This document shows positions 54,080 through 62,654 of a stretch of DNA of 64,000 nt, piece by piece. The position numbers and the translations under genes were made by a program. This DNA is from Lyngbya aestuarii BL J (lineage in GTDB: Bacteria; Cyanobacteriota; Cyanobacteriia; Cyanobacteriales; Microcoleaceae), in assembly GCF_000478195.2 (NCBI RefSeq), contig NZ_AUZM01000003.1:124001-188000 (forward strand). The letters run 5' to 3'. The notes beneath the pieces were generated by a model. The model saw only the letters and a program-made list of their open reading frames with translations, searched no databases and was not told where the DNA came from. Position 1 is the stretch's first letter; each line of letters opens with the position of its first letter.

Positions 54080-55240
54080 CTAACATTTGCTAACAAATGC
54101 AAGATGCTGTTGCATCCAGGGTGTATCTACCAAAGCACGAAGAAAAATACCCCGTGCGCCATTTACATCTCTGTCCATCACTAAGCCGTCTATTTTAGAT
54201 TTGATTAATTTAGCACCACCTACGTTGACAACTTCTCCAGTCCAGCTAACTGTTTTGCTGGTGTAAGCTTCACAAACATCCAGGACTAATTTCCCAGTTT
54301 CACAAGCTTTATGCTTAAGAAATTGTTTAAATCGATAGTGGGCAAACGACAACAGATTTCGTACTGAATTTGATCTAATCTTTCGAGTTGACTTGAGAGC
54401 CATCTGTGAAGTTTTAAAAGTAGGCAGAAGAATCACATCAAAATGATCAACCAAGAATCTTGCAGCTTTATGATGAAGTTCATCAATTAAAGAACGGATT
54501 TTTAGTCGCATTCTTGATGCAGCTTTCTTCATTCGTTGTCTTCGTTTGGCATCGGCTTTAGTCAACCTAGAAATCAAATGATCTAGATGGTGACAGAGAC
54601 GTTGAATCCGAGAAAAATCACCTTGACCAATTTTTCCCACTGAGTTTTCTGAGAAAAAAGTCAAAAAAGTTCTAATCCCCGGATCTAACGCAACTACCCT
54701 GCCTTGGTTCTCGGCTTTTTCAGTAGTCACGTCTTCAGGAACGCATAAATAATGCTGCCCGTAAGCACACACTAATCTACAATCCCCAAAGCTTTTCGGC
54801 AGTTTTTCTGCATAGCTTAACTGACCTAAAATTGTGTGGTATATTCCCAGATATTTAACCGCAGATTTGGGAATATAGCAAGACTGGTAAGGATTCTTGC
54901 GGGAGCGAAATCTTACTTTCTGGATTTCGCCTGTTTTTTTGTATTTTGTTTTGGCATTGCTGATTGCTTTGCAGGCATCCTTAACCGCTATTGATTTAAT
55001 TTGGTAAGGTACTGACGCGACATACTCTGGCAATGAATTCAAAATACCTGTTTTAATTGCCTTCCAATTTGCCTTAGTATCAGGTTCTTGGAGGTATTTA
55101 ACAGTAGTGTTAAAAACAAGTCTTGACACTCCAAACCACTGTCTAACGAGATTTCTTTGAGATGCCGTTAGGTAAATCCGGATCTTCCTTGATCTTTTGC
55201 CCGTATTTTCTAAGTCCGTGCATTCGGCAACGGTCGCCAT
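54080..55240 (-). CDS. tnpB: IS607-family TnpB (RNA-guided nuclease type), open frame
   Basis: About 386 residues of a TnpB. The N-terminal part (LTASQRNLVRQWFGVSRLVF) is the usual start of the family. RuvC-I Asp is in VVALDPGIRTF. At the canonical RuvC-II position the sequence is VILLPTFKTSQM with no Glu; instead a Glu is seen in VCEAYTSKT, as in TnpBs with a relocated catalytic glutamate. RuvC-III is MDRDVNGARG. The zinc-finger cysteines are absent (TSKTVSWTGEVVNVGG). The frame is open back to 55675, but those 145 extra codons lie in an alternative frame of the old tnpA, so I start at ATG 55240. Confidence 0.85.
   Translation of the reverse strand: MATVAECTDLENTGKRSRKIRIYLTASQRNLVRQWFGVSRLVFNTTVKYLQEPDTKANWKAIKTGILNSLPEYVASVPYQIKSIAVKDACKAISNAKTKYKKTGEIQKVRFRSRKNPYQSCYIPKSAVKYLGIYHTILGQLSYAEKLPKSFGDCRLVCAYGQHYLCVPEDVTTEKAENQGRVVALDPGIRTFLTFFSENSVGKIGQGDFSRIQRLCHHLDHLISRLTKADAKRRQRMKKAASRMRLKIRSLIDELHHKAARFLVDHFDVILLPTFKTSQMALKSTRKIRSNSVRNLLSFAHYRFKQFLKHKACETGKLVLDVCEAYTSKTVSWTGEVVNVGGAKLIKSKIDGLVMDRDVNGARGIFLRALVDTPWMQQHLAFVSKC
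54084..54099. other. Small hairpin at the tnpB 3' end
   Basis: CATTTG pairs with CAAATG around CTAA at the very end of tnpB. In TnpB elements the 3' end encodes the guide RNA scaffold, so this may belong to that RNA. The element right end is not defined. Confidence 0.35.
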
Positions 55241-55742
55241 GAATAATGGAGAGAAGATCTGCGGTGAGTTCGCTTTCGGGGCAGTGAACAGTTTACCCTT
55301 GAACCACGATTTTTCCACCGTTATGTTCGACCATCCATTCAATAAGCTCGAACCCGAAGCGAACAAGTCTGTCCCGACAGGCAACAATAAGCGTGAACTG
55401 GTCCCCTGGCATAAGTCGTTCCAGTAAGGTTCTAAGACCTTTTCGCTTAAAGTTGAGTCCGGAACCAATGTCTTTGATGATTTCTGCTTGGGGGAAGAGG
55501 GACACCATGTAAGCAACTTGTCTATCCAGGTCGTCTCGCTATTTCGCTGCTCTAACTCGGCAATAACAGATCTGATAGTCGGTCTTAGGTTTTGACTCCC
55601 TAATGAAGCTGTCAACGTCACATAGACGCTGATTTGCTGCATTTCTAATGGAGTCAATTCGACCTTCGGTTGCATACTTCCTGAGTGTGTTTGGGTGTAG
55701 ACCTGTTCTTTCTACTGCTTTTCGGAGAGGAACTCAGCTCAT
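55145..55742 (-). pseudogene. tnpA: IS607-family serine recombinase TnpA, broken
   Basis: From ATG 55742 the frame reads M-S, then TGA, then VPLRKAVERTGLHPNTLRKY (MerR-like DNA-binding domain), continues to RAAK, has a TAG at 55539, then RDDLDRQV, IIKDIGSGLNFKRKGLRTLL and ACRDRLVRFGFELIEWMVEH. A stop at 55293 follows, and the last part (PESELTADLLSIIHGDRC, MHGLRKYGQKIKED) is in another frame. So two nonsense changes and one frameshift inactivate it. The catalytic serine region near YCRV no longer has the expected Ser (YCRVRAA). It overlaps tnpB by about 95 bases, the standard IS607 arrangement. Confidence 0.9.
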
Positions 55743-55873
55743 ATCTCACGTTAGCGTACATAAGCGTATGTCAGCAATTTTACATTTGTTCACATTCCCT
55801 CTAAGTAAAAGTTTGGCATTTCCTCGAAGGGGTAGTGAACTGCTGCCACTAGAAGTGTAGCGTTATTTTCAGA

Positions 55874-56794
55874 TTAAATACTATTGGATTTTGTACCTAA
55901 TACGGCGATCGCCACTCCAGTTAAAATCACAATAGCACCCCCTAACACCACAACTGAGGGGATTTCTCCAAAAAACACATACCCCATACAACTCGCCCCC
56001 ACCGGTTCAAATAATATCGCTAACATCACTAAAGTCGGAGAAGTCCGGTTAACCGCCCAACTAAAACTGGTATGTCCGACGAGTTGCGGTAAAATTGCCA
56101 TTAAGATTAGATAAACATACACTAAATTCGGATAGCCGCTATAATTTGTTCCGAATAAAAAGGGTAAAGGTAATAATATTACTGCGGCAACGGTATAAGC
56201 AACGGCTACATAACCCCCGATTTTAAAGCCTCGTTGTTGGGCTTCTCGTCCGAAAATTAGATAAAAACTAATTGCCCAAGCCCCGATTAAAGCTAAACTA
56301 TTTCCTAACGTTGGATTTGGACTCACGTCTGTTGTATTTCCGTCTCCTAACGCAATCATAATTCCTCCGGTTAAAGCAATAATTATCCCCAATATTGTTA
56401 ATTTTGACGGTTTTTCTTTTAACCAAATTGCTGATAATATTGCTACCCAAACGGGACTCGTTGTGACTAATGTTGTCGATGCGGCGATTGAGGTATAAGA
56501 TAAAGAGGTGATCCAGGTGGCAAAATGTAACGCTAAACAAACCCCGGCTATTGCTGCATAAAATAAGGCTCCCGGTTGTAGCGATCGCCAAGTGATTTTT
56601 TGCCAAGTCGGAACCAAAAGTAACGCCGCAAACGTTAACCGAGAAGCCGACATCACCAAACTAAATCCTACACTATTAACCTCGGCGGTTGCTGTTGCTA
56701 AACGGACTAAAATTGCACCTGTCGAAACACCAATTACCCCAAGAAACACCACAAAACCCACTAACCAGGACGAAGTTGAATTAGATTGTTGCAT
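55874..56794 (-). CDS. EamA/DMT-superfamily transporter
   Basis: A 306-residue protein with ten hydrophobic helices in two homologous halves, as in drug/metabolite transporters of the EamA type. Typical segments are LVRLATATAEVNSVGFSLVM, VTTSPVWVAILSAIWLKEKP at the end of the first half and LFEPVGASCMGYVFFGEIPS in the second. Substrate unknown. Its start is followed upstream by the GGAACAG heptamer repeat. Confidence 0.87.
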   Translation of the reverse strand: MQQSNSTSSWLVGFVVFLGVIGVSTGAILVRLATATAEVNSVGFSLVMSASRLTFAALLLVPTWQKITWRSLQPGALFYAAIAGVCLALHFATWITSLSYTSIAASTTLVTTSPVWVAILSAIWLKEKPSKLTILGIIIALTGGIMIALGDGNTTDVSPNPTLGNSLALIGAWAISFYLIFGREAQQRGFKIGGYVAVAYTVAAVILLPLPFLFGTNYSGYPNLVYVYLILMAILPQLVGHTSFSWAVNRTSPTLVMLAILFEPVGASCMGYVFFGEIPSVVVLGGAIVILTGVAIAVLGTKSNSI

Positions 56795-56803
56795 AATAAG
56801 AAG

Positions 56804-56831
56804 GGAATAGGGAACAGGGAACAGGGAACAG
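56804..56831. repeat. Heptamer tandem repeat GGAACAG x4
   Basis: GGAATAG followed by three perfect copies of GGAACAG. This is a typical short tandem repeat of filamentous cyanobacteria, located between the divergent DMT and SDR genes. Confidence 0.8.
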
Positions 56832-57016
56832 AAAAAACGTTCTCAATTGTTGCATAAGAATCAATTATTGATTAGAAAGATAAACAGAAACAGTGAACTG
56901 TTGAAAATTCTATCTTTGTGAGGATTGAGTTTTCAGATTATTAAGATTATCATAGCGATACAGAATTTATTTTTCTAACCGTTTACAGTTAACCCTTTGA
57001 CAATTTTAGATAACTC

Positions 57017-57829
57017 ATGGTTTCTACCGTTTTAATTACTGGCGCGTCTCAAGGAAGTGGGAAAGCAACTGCTTTACTCTTTGCTAAAAAAGGTTATAAT
57101 GTGGTGTTAACTGCCCGCAATTTAGAGCGCTTAGAAGCAGCAGCTAGCGAAGTGCGAAGTCTGGGTGGTTCAGTCTTAGCAATTCCGACTGATGTCGGAG
57201 AGGTTCAACAGGTTCAAGAGTTAGTTGAAAAAGCCTTAGAGGTTTACGGAAATATTGAGGTTTTAGTGAATAATGCCGGAATTTGTTTAACGGGTTCTAT
57301 GGCAAAAACAACCTTAGAAGATTGGCAACAATTAATGAATACTAATTTCTGGGGTTATGTGTATACTATTAACGCCCTTTTACCCCATTTTCTCGAACGT
57401 AAAAAAGGAACAATTGTTAACGTTGGTTCTTTCGGGGGGAAAATGCCTTTACCGGATATGACTGCTTATTGTGCGAGTAAATATGCGGTGACTGGACTCA
57501 CAGAAACTCTACGCTTAGAACTCTCTCCAAAAGGCATTAATGTCTGTGCCGTTCATCCCGGTGTTATTAACAGTAACTTCATGGAAAGAGCGCAATTTCG
57601 CGGCGAAAATGACAGCGAAGTTGAGAACCGTCGCCAACAAATGCAAACCGTGTTAGAATCTTCTTTTGTGAGTCAACCTGAAGATATTGCTAAGGCGATT
57701 TGGGAAGCGGTGAATCAGAAAAAATCTGAAACCGTTGTCGGGTTGACATCGATAGCAACAGAAGCCTATCGGTTGTTTCCAGGGTTAATGCAGTTGATAA
57801 TGAGTCAAGCCCAAAATCAGCAAAAATAA
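57017..57829 (+). CDS. Short-chain dehydrogenase/reductase
   Basis: A 270-residue classical SDR. NAD(P)-binding loop ITGASQGSGKATAL, NNAG in VLVNNAGICLTG, the catalytic Ser in VNVGSFGG and YCASKYAVTG with the Tyr/Lys pair. Normal length. Substrate unknown. A zinc alcohol dehydrogenase gene follows 108 bases later in the same direction, so the two may work on related carbonyl compounds. Confidence 0.9.
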   Translation: MVSTVLITGASQGSGKATALLFAKKGYNVVLTARNLERLEAAASEVRSLGGSVLAIPTDVGEVQQVQELVEKALEVYGNIEVLVNNAGICLTGSMAKTTLEDWQQLMNTNFWGYVYTINALLPHFLERKKGTIVNVGSFGGKMPLPDMTAYCASKYAVTGLTETLRLELSPKGINVCAVHPGVINSNFMERAQFRGENDSEVENRRQQMQTVLESSFVSQPEDIAKAIWEAVNQKKSETVVGLTSIATEAYRLFPGLMQLIMSQAQNQQK

Positions 57830-57936
57830 ACTCAGTTCGTTGGGGTGCTTTGGCGCAAGAAAACGGACTAAAGTCCAACAACAAATAAGAGCGCGAACAG
57901 CGCAAAAAAAGTGTCTATATCGACCTAAAAAAATCT

Positions 57937-58947
57937 ATGAAAATTCAAGGATTAGCTGCTAAAACTTCCGGTGCAGAACTCGAACCTTACAGTTATGAAG
58001 CCCCATCTCCCCAGAACTTTCAATGTATCATTAAAGTTTTATCTTGTGGGATTTGTCACTCCGATCTACACATGGTTGATAACGACTGGGAAATGAGCAA
58101 CTATCCGATTATTCCCGGTCATGAAGTCATCGGAGAAGTCATCGAAATCGGTTCCCAAGTGAATCATATCAAAGTTGGCGATCGCGTGGGTATTGGTTGG
58201 CAACGAACATCTTGTTTATCCTGTCGAGATTGTTTGCGGGGTTCGGAAAATCTCTGCGATGAAATGCAAGCATTAATTGCTACAGGACCCGGAGGATTTG
58301 CTGATTATTTAGAAGTAGATTCTCGCTTTGCCTTTGCAATTCCTGATGGTATTAAAACCAATGTTGCAGGGCCTTTACTCTGTGGCGGAATTACCGTTTA
58401 TTCAGCCTTACGATATGCGGGAATGGGTTCAGGATTAGAAATTGGAGTGATTGGAGTCGGTGGTTTAGGTCATCTCGCCGTACAATTTGCCAGTAAATTG
58501 GGCAACCGAGTAACTGTTTTTACCACGTCAAAAGATAAAGCTGAATTCGCCCATGAACTCGGTGCAAATGAAACCGTAATTGTCGAAAAAAATCAACCCC
58601 CTTCCGCCCCATCTCAACCGTTAAATATCCTATTAAGTACCGTTCCGGCGTCCATCGACTGGGCGTCCTACATCGATTTTCTTGACTCCGATGGCACCTT
58701 AACTCTGGTTGGGGTACCCGACGCCCCGTTGAGTATTCCGGGTTTTCCCTTACTCATGAAGCGTCGCCGAATTTTAGGGTCTGTCATCGGGGGACGGGCG
58801 ATGATGCAGGAGATGTTATCGGTGGCTGAACGTTATCAAATTGAACCCATTGTCGAAATTTTCCCGATGGAAAAAGTAAACGAAGCCATGGAAAAAGTGA
58901 GAAATAATCAAGTTCGTTATCGGGCGGTTTTGAGTCATCAGTTGTGA
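57937..58947 (+). CDS. Zinc-dependent alcohol dehydrogenase (YahK/cinnamyl type)
   Basis: A 336-residue medium-chain dehydrogenase. Catalytic zinc ligands are in CGICHSDLH and GHEVIGEV; structural-zinc cysteines are CLSCRDCLRGSENLC. The coenzyme loop is GVGGLGHLAVQFA. The pattern fits NADP(H)-dependent aldehyde reductases of the YahK/cinnamyl alcohol dehydrogenase group. Substrate unknown. Follows the SDR gene in the same direction. Confidence 0.9.
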   Translation: MKIQGLAAKTSGAELEPYSYEAPSPQNFQCIIKVLSCGICHSDLHMVDNDWEMSNYPIIPGHEVIGEVIEIGSQVNHIKVGDRVGIGWQRTSCLSCRDCLRGSENLCDEMQALIATGPGGFADYLEVDSRFAFAIPDGIKTNVAGPLLCGGITVYSALRYAGMGSGLEIGVIGVGGLGHLAVQFASKLGNRVTVFTTSKDKAEFAHELGANETVIVEKNQPPSAPSQPLNILLSTVPASIDWASYIDFLDSDGTLTLVGVPDAPLSIPGFPLLMKRRRILGSVIGGRAMMQEMLSVAERYQIEPIVEIFPMEKVNEAMEKVRNNQVRYRAVLSHQL

Positions 58948-59090
58948 AGTTGAGTTAAGAAAAGAGGACTGAACAAAGCCTTTGGTTTAACGGAACAGTC
59001 AATCGGTCTATAGGGCATTGCTCTGTTGAGAAGAAACGGTGCTACTATAGACCTATTCTTGAACTTGGTACTCGACATTACATCATCATT

Positions 59091-59966
59091 ATGGCTCAAT
59101 ATTTACTCAGCTTCTTTGCTGCATTAGTGATTGGGGTTGTGTTTAATTCCTCCATTAAAGTCGTCAGTGGCGGAGATCAAGCCATTGTCGAAGGCTTAAA
59201 TGGCCGTCATCGCACCCTCAAACCTGGAGTTCGTTATATTCTCCCGTTCTTAGAAAAGATTGTTCACTACGATACCACTCGGGAACGGTTTATCGATATT
59301 AAACCCCAGGAAGTGATTACCGGGGATAATACTCCCTTAACCGTTGATGCTGTTGTTTTTTGGAAAATCGAAGATATCGAGAAATCATACTATGAGGTTG
59401 AACAAGTTGAAGATTCTATTTCTAACTTAGTTTTGACTACGCTGCGGGCAAAAATTGCCACAATTGAGATGAGAGAACTGTTTTCCTCAATTAATGAAAT
59501 TAATGATTTACTCCTGAAAACTTTAGACGAAGCGACAGGAAATTGGGGAATTAAAGTGATTCGAGTTAACCTCCAAAGTGTTACACCTCCGGCGGCGATT
59601 ATGAAATCAATGGAGCAAGAAAAAGCAGCAGAAAACAAAAAACGGGCGGAGATTAGTATTGCTCGCAGTGAAGCACAATCAATAGAAATTCTCTCTAATT
59701 CTCTACAAATTTCCCCCAATAGTCGAGAGTTTATTCAATATATGATTGCTAAACAATATGTGGAAGCACATCATAAATTAAGTGCGAGTAATAACTCCAA
59801 GATTATCTTTATGAATCCTGGAGAACTTAACGAAGCAATCGGAAACTTGATGGAGGATGATCTTGAAACTGGGCCAAGAGGGGGTTCAGGTTCTAGAAAG
59901 TTAAAAATAGTCAAGCCTGAGATGAGCAAAAAACCCGATGACAATATCGGTAATAGTGCAAGCTAA
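59091..59966 (+). CDS. Band 7/SPFH (stomatin-prohibitin) family protein
   Basis: A 291-residue protein with an N-terminal membrane helix (LLSFFAALVIGVVFNSSIKV) followed by the SPFH domain: VSGGDQAIVEGLNGRH, LKPGVRYILPFLEKI, TVDAVVFWKIED, TLRAKIATIEMRELFSS, and the coiled-coil start AAENKKRAEISIARSEAQSI. Such proteins form oligomeric scaffolds in membranes and often regulate proteases or channels. Normal length. Stand-alone gene. Confidence 0.92.
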   Translation: MAQYLLSFFAALVIGVVFNSSIKVVSGGDQAIVEGLNGRHRTLKPGVRYILPFLEKIVHYDTTRERFIDIKPQEVITGDNTPLTVDAVVFWKIEDIEKSYYEVEQVEDSISNLVLTTLRAKIATIEMRELFSSINEINDLLLKTLDEATGNWGIKVIRVNLQSVTPPAAIMKSMEQEKAAENKKRAEISIARSEAQSIEILSNSLQISPNSREFIQYMIAKQYVEAHHKLSASNNSKIIFMNPGELNEAIGNLMEDDLETGPRGGSGSRKLKIVKPEMSKKPDDNIGNSAS

Positions 59967-59982
59967 AGAGTCGCTCAATTGA

Positions 59983-60510
59983 TTAGTCTAGACGATGACC
60001 ACAACTCGAACAAAAACGGTCTTCTGATTGAATAGAAGCTCCACATTGACTACAAAAACGTTTAACTTGAGAAGCAGGGTTTTCAGGAGAGTTTATTTGC
60101 ATTTCCATATTTCCCATTCGCATTTCCATCGGTTTCATATTCATCTGCATATTCTCCATTTTCATCGGTTCCATCGGTTTCATTGGAGACATTGTACTCT
60201 TGGGAATGCTGGAAACTTGTTGGAGTTGTAGCATCTCAGACGGACTCATCGAAGGTGCATGATCGATCACTCCCATGCTATTTCCCTGCACATTAATATA
60301 GTGTTTTCCCTGTGCTGTTTCAATCTCAATTGTAATTCCGGCATTATTACGATAAACCCGAGGAGGAGAAGTCCAACTTCCCGTCGTAAAACTGCTACTG
60401 GACTGCTGTTGTTGTCCGGGACTGCTGCTGACTGTCGTGACAACGGTTTGGTTTGCTTGAATATCTAAGTAGACTTTTTGACTGGGACTCAGTTCACATA
60501 GATAAGCCAT
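59983..60510 (-). CDS. Zinc-ribbon protein with a methionine-rich linker
   Basis: A 175-residue protein. The C-terminus is a zinc ribbon with FCSQCGASIQSEDRFCSSCG (CxxC-x10-CxxC). The N-terminal ~80 residues look like a small beta domain (YLDIQANQTVVTTVSSS, NNAGITIEIETAQGKHYINV). Between them lies a stretch where methionine alternates with Lys/Glu/Pro (STMSPMKPMEPMKMENMQ and on), over 15 Met in about 50 residues. Met-rich stretches can bind Cu(I), but that is only an idea. Converges with the band-7 gene, 16 bases apart. Confidence 0.7.
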   Translation of the reverse strand: MAYLCELSPSQKVYLDIQANQTVVTTVSSSPGQQQQSSSSFTTGSWTSPPRVYRNNAGITIEIETAQGKHYINVQGNSMGVIDHAPSMSPSEMLQLQQVSSIPKSTMSPMKPMEPMKMENMQMNMKPMEMRMGNMEMQINSPENPASQVKRFCSQCGASIQSEDRFCSSCGHRLD

Positions 60511-60763
60511 ATTTACCCCCGCTTTAACTTGACATCTAACTTAATTATAGTAAAGTGAGGTTAGCGGTAATCACAATTTCTTAATGATTGCGTTATAACT
60601 TTAGTCAACACTAAAACCAAAAATCATTCAACTCAATTTTCTATTGTATCGTTAACTTCCGTCACCCAAAATCAGGTCAGAGATCACCCAAAATTATGAT
60701 GATCTAAAGGTACAGTTTTTGGTAAACTCAAACAATGCCTCTGTTTTAACGAGCGATTAAACC

Positions 60764-61312
60764 ATGAGTCAAGTTATTGAACAGCTTCAATCAGAATGGA
60801 ACGAGATCAAAGCACAAGTTGATGAAATCCAAGCGGAGTATAATACTTTGTGCGCCAAACGTTCCTCTTTTCAAGCAATACTTCTGTTTCCAAAAGACAA
60901 CTCACCAGAAGCTCAAGCCGAATTTTCTCAAGCCTGTCAAACTCAATTGGCTCAATGGTCAGTCCATTTACCTGAACTTGAGCGAGAGATAAAAGCAACA
61001 GGTTTAAGAGTCAAAAAAACTCAAGCCAAACTCGCAGTTAAACAAGCCAAACTGTATGAATTACAGGCTAAAGAAATTTGGCCAAAACTGGGTGAACAAG
61101 CAAAAATTATTAATCAATTCGCTCAACGTTTGGAACAAGAAATTCAGACATTTTGGCAAATTGCTCACAATTTTAAACCTCGTTTTGAGGATTGGCTTCC
61201 CGACAAACCTCAACTGGCTTATTTTGATCCCATCACAACCATTCCTCAAGTCAAACAGACTGAAAATGGATTACAAGTGATCAATAAAGAGATTGATTTT
61301 GAGGAAGATTGA
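60764..61312 (+). CDS. Coiled-coil protein of unknown function
   Basis: A 182-residue protein dominated by heptad-like helices (LQSEWNEIKAQVDEIQAEYN and LRVKKTQAKLAVKQAKLYEL). No catalytic motif or transmembrane segment is visible. The peptidase gene starts 13 bases after its stop, so they are likely co-transcribed. Confidence 0.7.
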   Translation: MSQVIEQLQSEWNEIKAQVDEIQAEYNTLCAKRSSFQAILLFPKDNSPEAQAEFSQACQTQLAQWSVHLPELEREIKATGLRVKKTQAKLAVKQAKLYELQAKEIWPKLGEQAKIINQFAQRLEQEIQTFWQIAHNFKPRFEDWLPDKPQLAYFDPITTIPQVKQTENGLQVINKEIDFEED

Positions 61313-61324
61313 TCGTCAATTAAA

Positions 61325-62413
61325 ATGACTAATCAAAGACTCGTCGCCTTGTGCTTAATTATAGGTATTCTCATCGTTATTTTGCCGGGTAAAACAACAC
61401 TTTTAGAGTTTCAATTCACCTCCGAAAATACTAAAATTTCCCCGGCTTTTAATAGGATTTCAAAAACCGCAGATTTTGTCAACTCTCAAAAGCCGATTAA
61501 AACCCCTTTACCCTCTGAAATTAAAGTCTCTAACCCACAGCCGAACACAGAAATTAACCAGGATCAAATTTGGAGTCATCTAGAAAATCTCGTCGGAGAA
61601 CGATATACAGAAAACCATCGTGAATATACTCGTCATTATTTAATCAAACAACTCCAAAAATTTGGATTTTCTCTTGACTTGCAACCGTTTGAAGAAGGGA
61701 TTAATATTGTTGCGAAAAGAGCAACTGATGATCCCAATGCTGCCACTCTATTAATTGGCGCTCATTATGATACCGTGGTTAACTCACCCGGCGCTGATGA
61801 TAATGCCAGCGGAATTGCAGTTATATTAGAAATCGCTCGGTTATTCGGTTCAACACCGACAGCAACTTCCTTAGAAATTGTATTTTTTGATCAAGAAGAA
61901 CTCGGACTATTTGGAAGTTTTGCCTTTACCAGTCGTCCCGAAAACTTACAAACTTTACGTCATGTTATTATCCTTGATATGGTTGGTTATGCTTGTCGAG
62001 TTGAAGGCTGTCAACACTATCCGACCGGGTTAAATGTTCAGCCTTTATTAGAAGTAAATGGTATCACTCCTGGCAATAAAGGTGAGTTTTTAGTCGTCGT
62101 GGGAGAAATTCAACATCGAGACTTATTAGAATCATTTCAGCAGCTACCCTCTAACTTATCTAATCAGACTTTACCGCCCATTCTCCCCTTGCCAATCCCC
62201 TTGAAAGGTATACTCACGCCCGACGTTTTACGCAGTGATCATGCCCCCTTTTGGTATCAAAATATAGCGGCTGTATTAGTAACAGATACCGCGAATTTAC
62301 GTTCTCCTCACTATCATCAACCGACAGATACTCTGGCGAATCTTGACCCAGAATTTCTCATGGGTTCAGCTCAAGTTCTTGTGAATGTTGTCACTCAGTT
62401 ATTAGAAAATTAA
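61325..62413 (+). CDS. M28-family zinc aminopeptidase
   Basis: A 362-residue exported peptidase: an N-terminal hydrophobic signal or anchor (LVALCLIIGILIVILPGKTT), then the M28 domain with co-catalytic zinc ligands in LIGAHYDTVVNSPGADDNAS (His, Asp), FFDQEELGLFGS (Glu pair), ILDMVGYA (Asp) and SPHYHQPTDT (His). The fold fits aminopeptidases or glutaminyl cyclase relatives. It lies 12 bases after the coiled-coil gene. Confidence 0.9.
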   Translation: MTNQRLVALCLIIGILIVILPGKTTLLEFQFTSENTKISPAFNRISKTADFVNSQKPIKTPLPSEIKVSNPQPNTEINQDQIWSHLENLVGERYTENHREYTRHYLIKQLQKFGFSLDLQPFEEGINIVAKRATDDPNAATLLIGAHYDTVVNSPGADDNASGIAVILEIARLFGSTPTATSLEIVFFDQEELGLFGSFAFTSRPENLQTLRHVIILDMVGYACRVEGCQHYPTGLNVQPLLEVNGITPGNKGEFLVVVGEIQHRDLLESFQQLPSNLSNQTLPPILPLPIPLKGILTPDVLRSDHAPFWYQNIAAVLVTDTANLRSPHYHQPTDTLANLDPEFLMGSAQVLVNVVTQLLEN

Positions 62414-62654
62414 ATAAAATAGGGGACAAGATTGGAACAAGATTCAACCTTTGACAGTTCACCCGAACAATGAACCCCTAAACCCCCTGATAGAAACTGA
62501 AAAGTCTCTGATATAATGAGTTTATTCACTCAAAAGGTAGGCTCTCTCTTTGGCTTTCTGATTCGGCAAATTGGCAAGTGGGGTGAAGATTCAACTCACA
62601 GTAAAACTCTCCCGGATAGAAACAATTAATCATACACTCATTGAGATCTGATTT

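Larger units (their letters stand above)
53990..55865 (-). mobile_element. IS607-family element, decayed (ends not resolved)
   Basis: Overlapping broken tnpA and open tnpB on the minus strand define an IS607-type element. It has no terminal inverted repeats by nature, so borders are approximate: somewhere between the transketolase start (53960) and tnpB, and between tnpA and 55865. With TnpA dead it cannot move by itself but TnpB might still act. Confidence 0.75.

Noticed and set aside
55293-55508. 71-codon frame read as a separate protein
   Set aside because: It is the middle part of the broken IS607 tnpA.
62516-62629. 37-codon frame starting in a TATAAT-like string (MSLFTQKVGSLFGFLIRQIG...)
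   Set aside because: Amphipathic and possibly real, but no ribosome site and its ATG lies inside a possible -10 element; unsupported.
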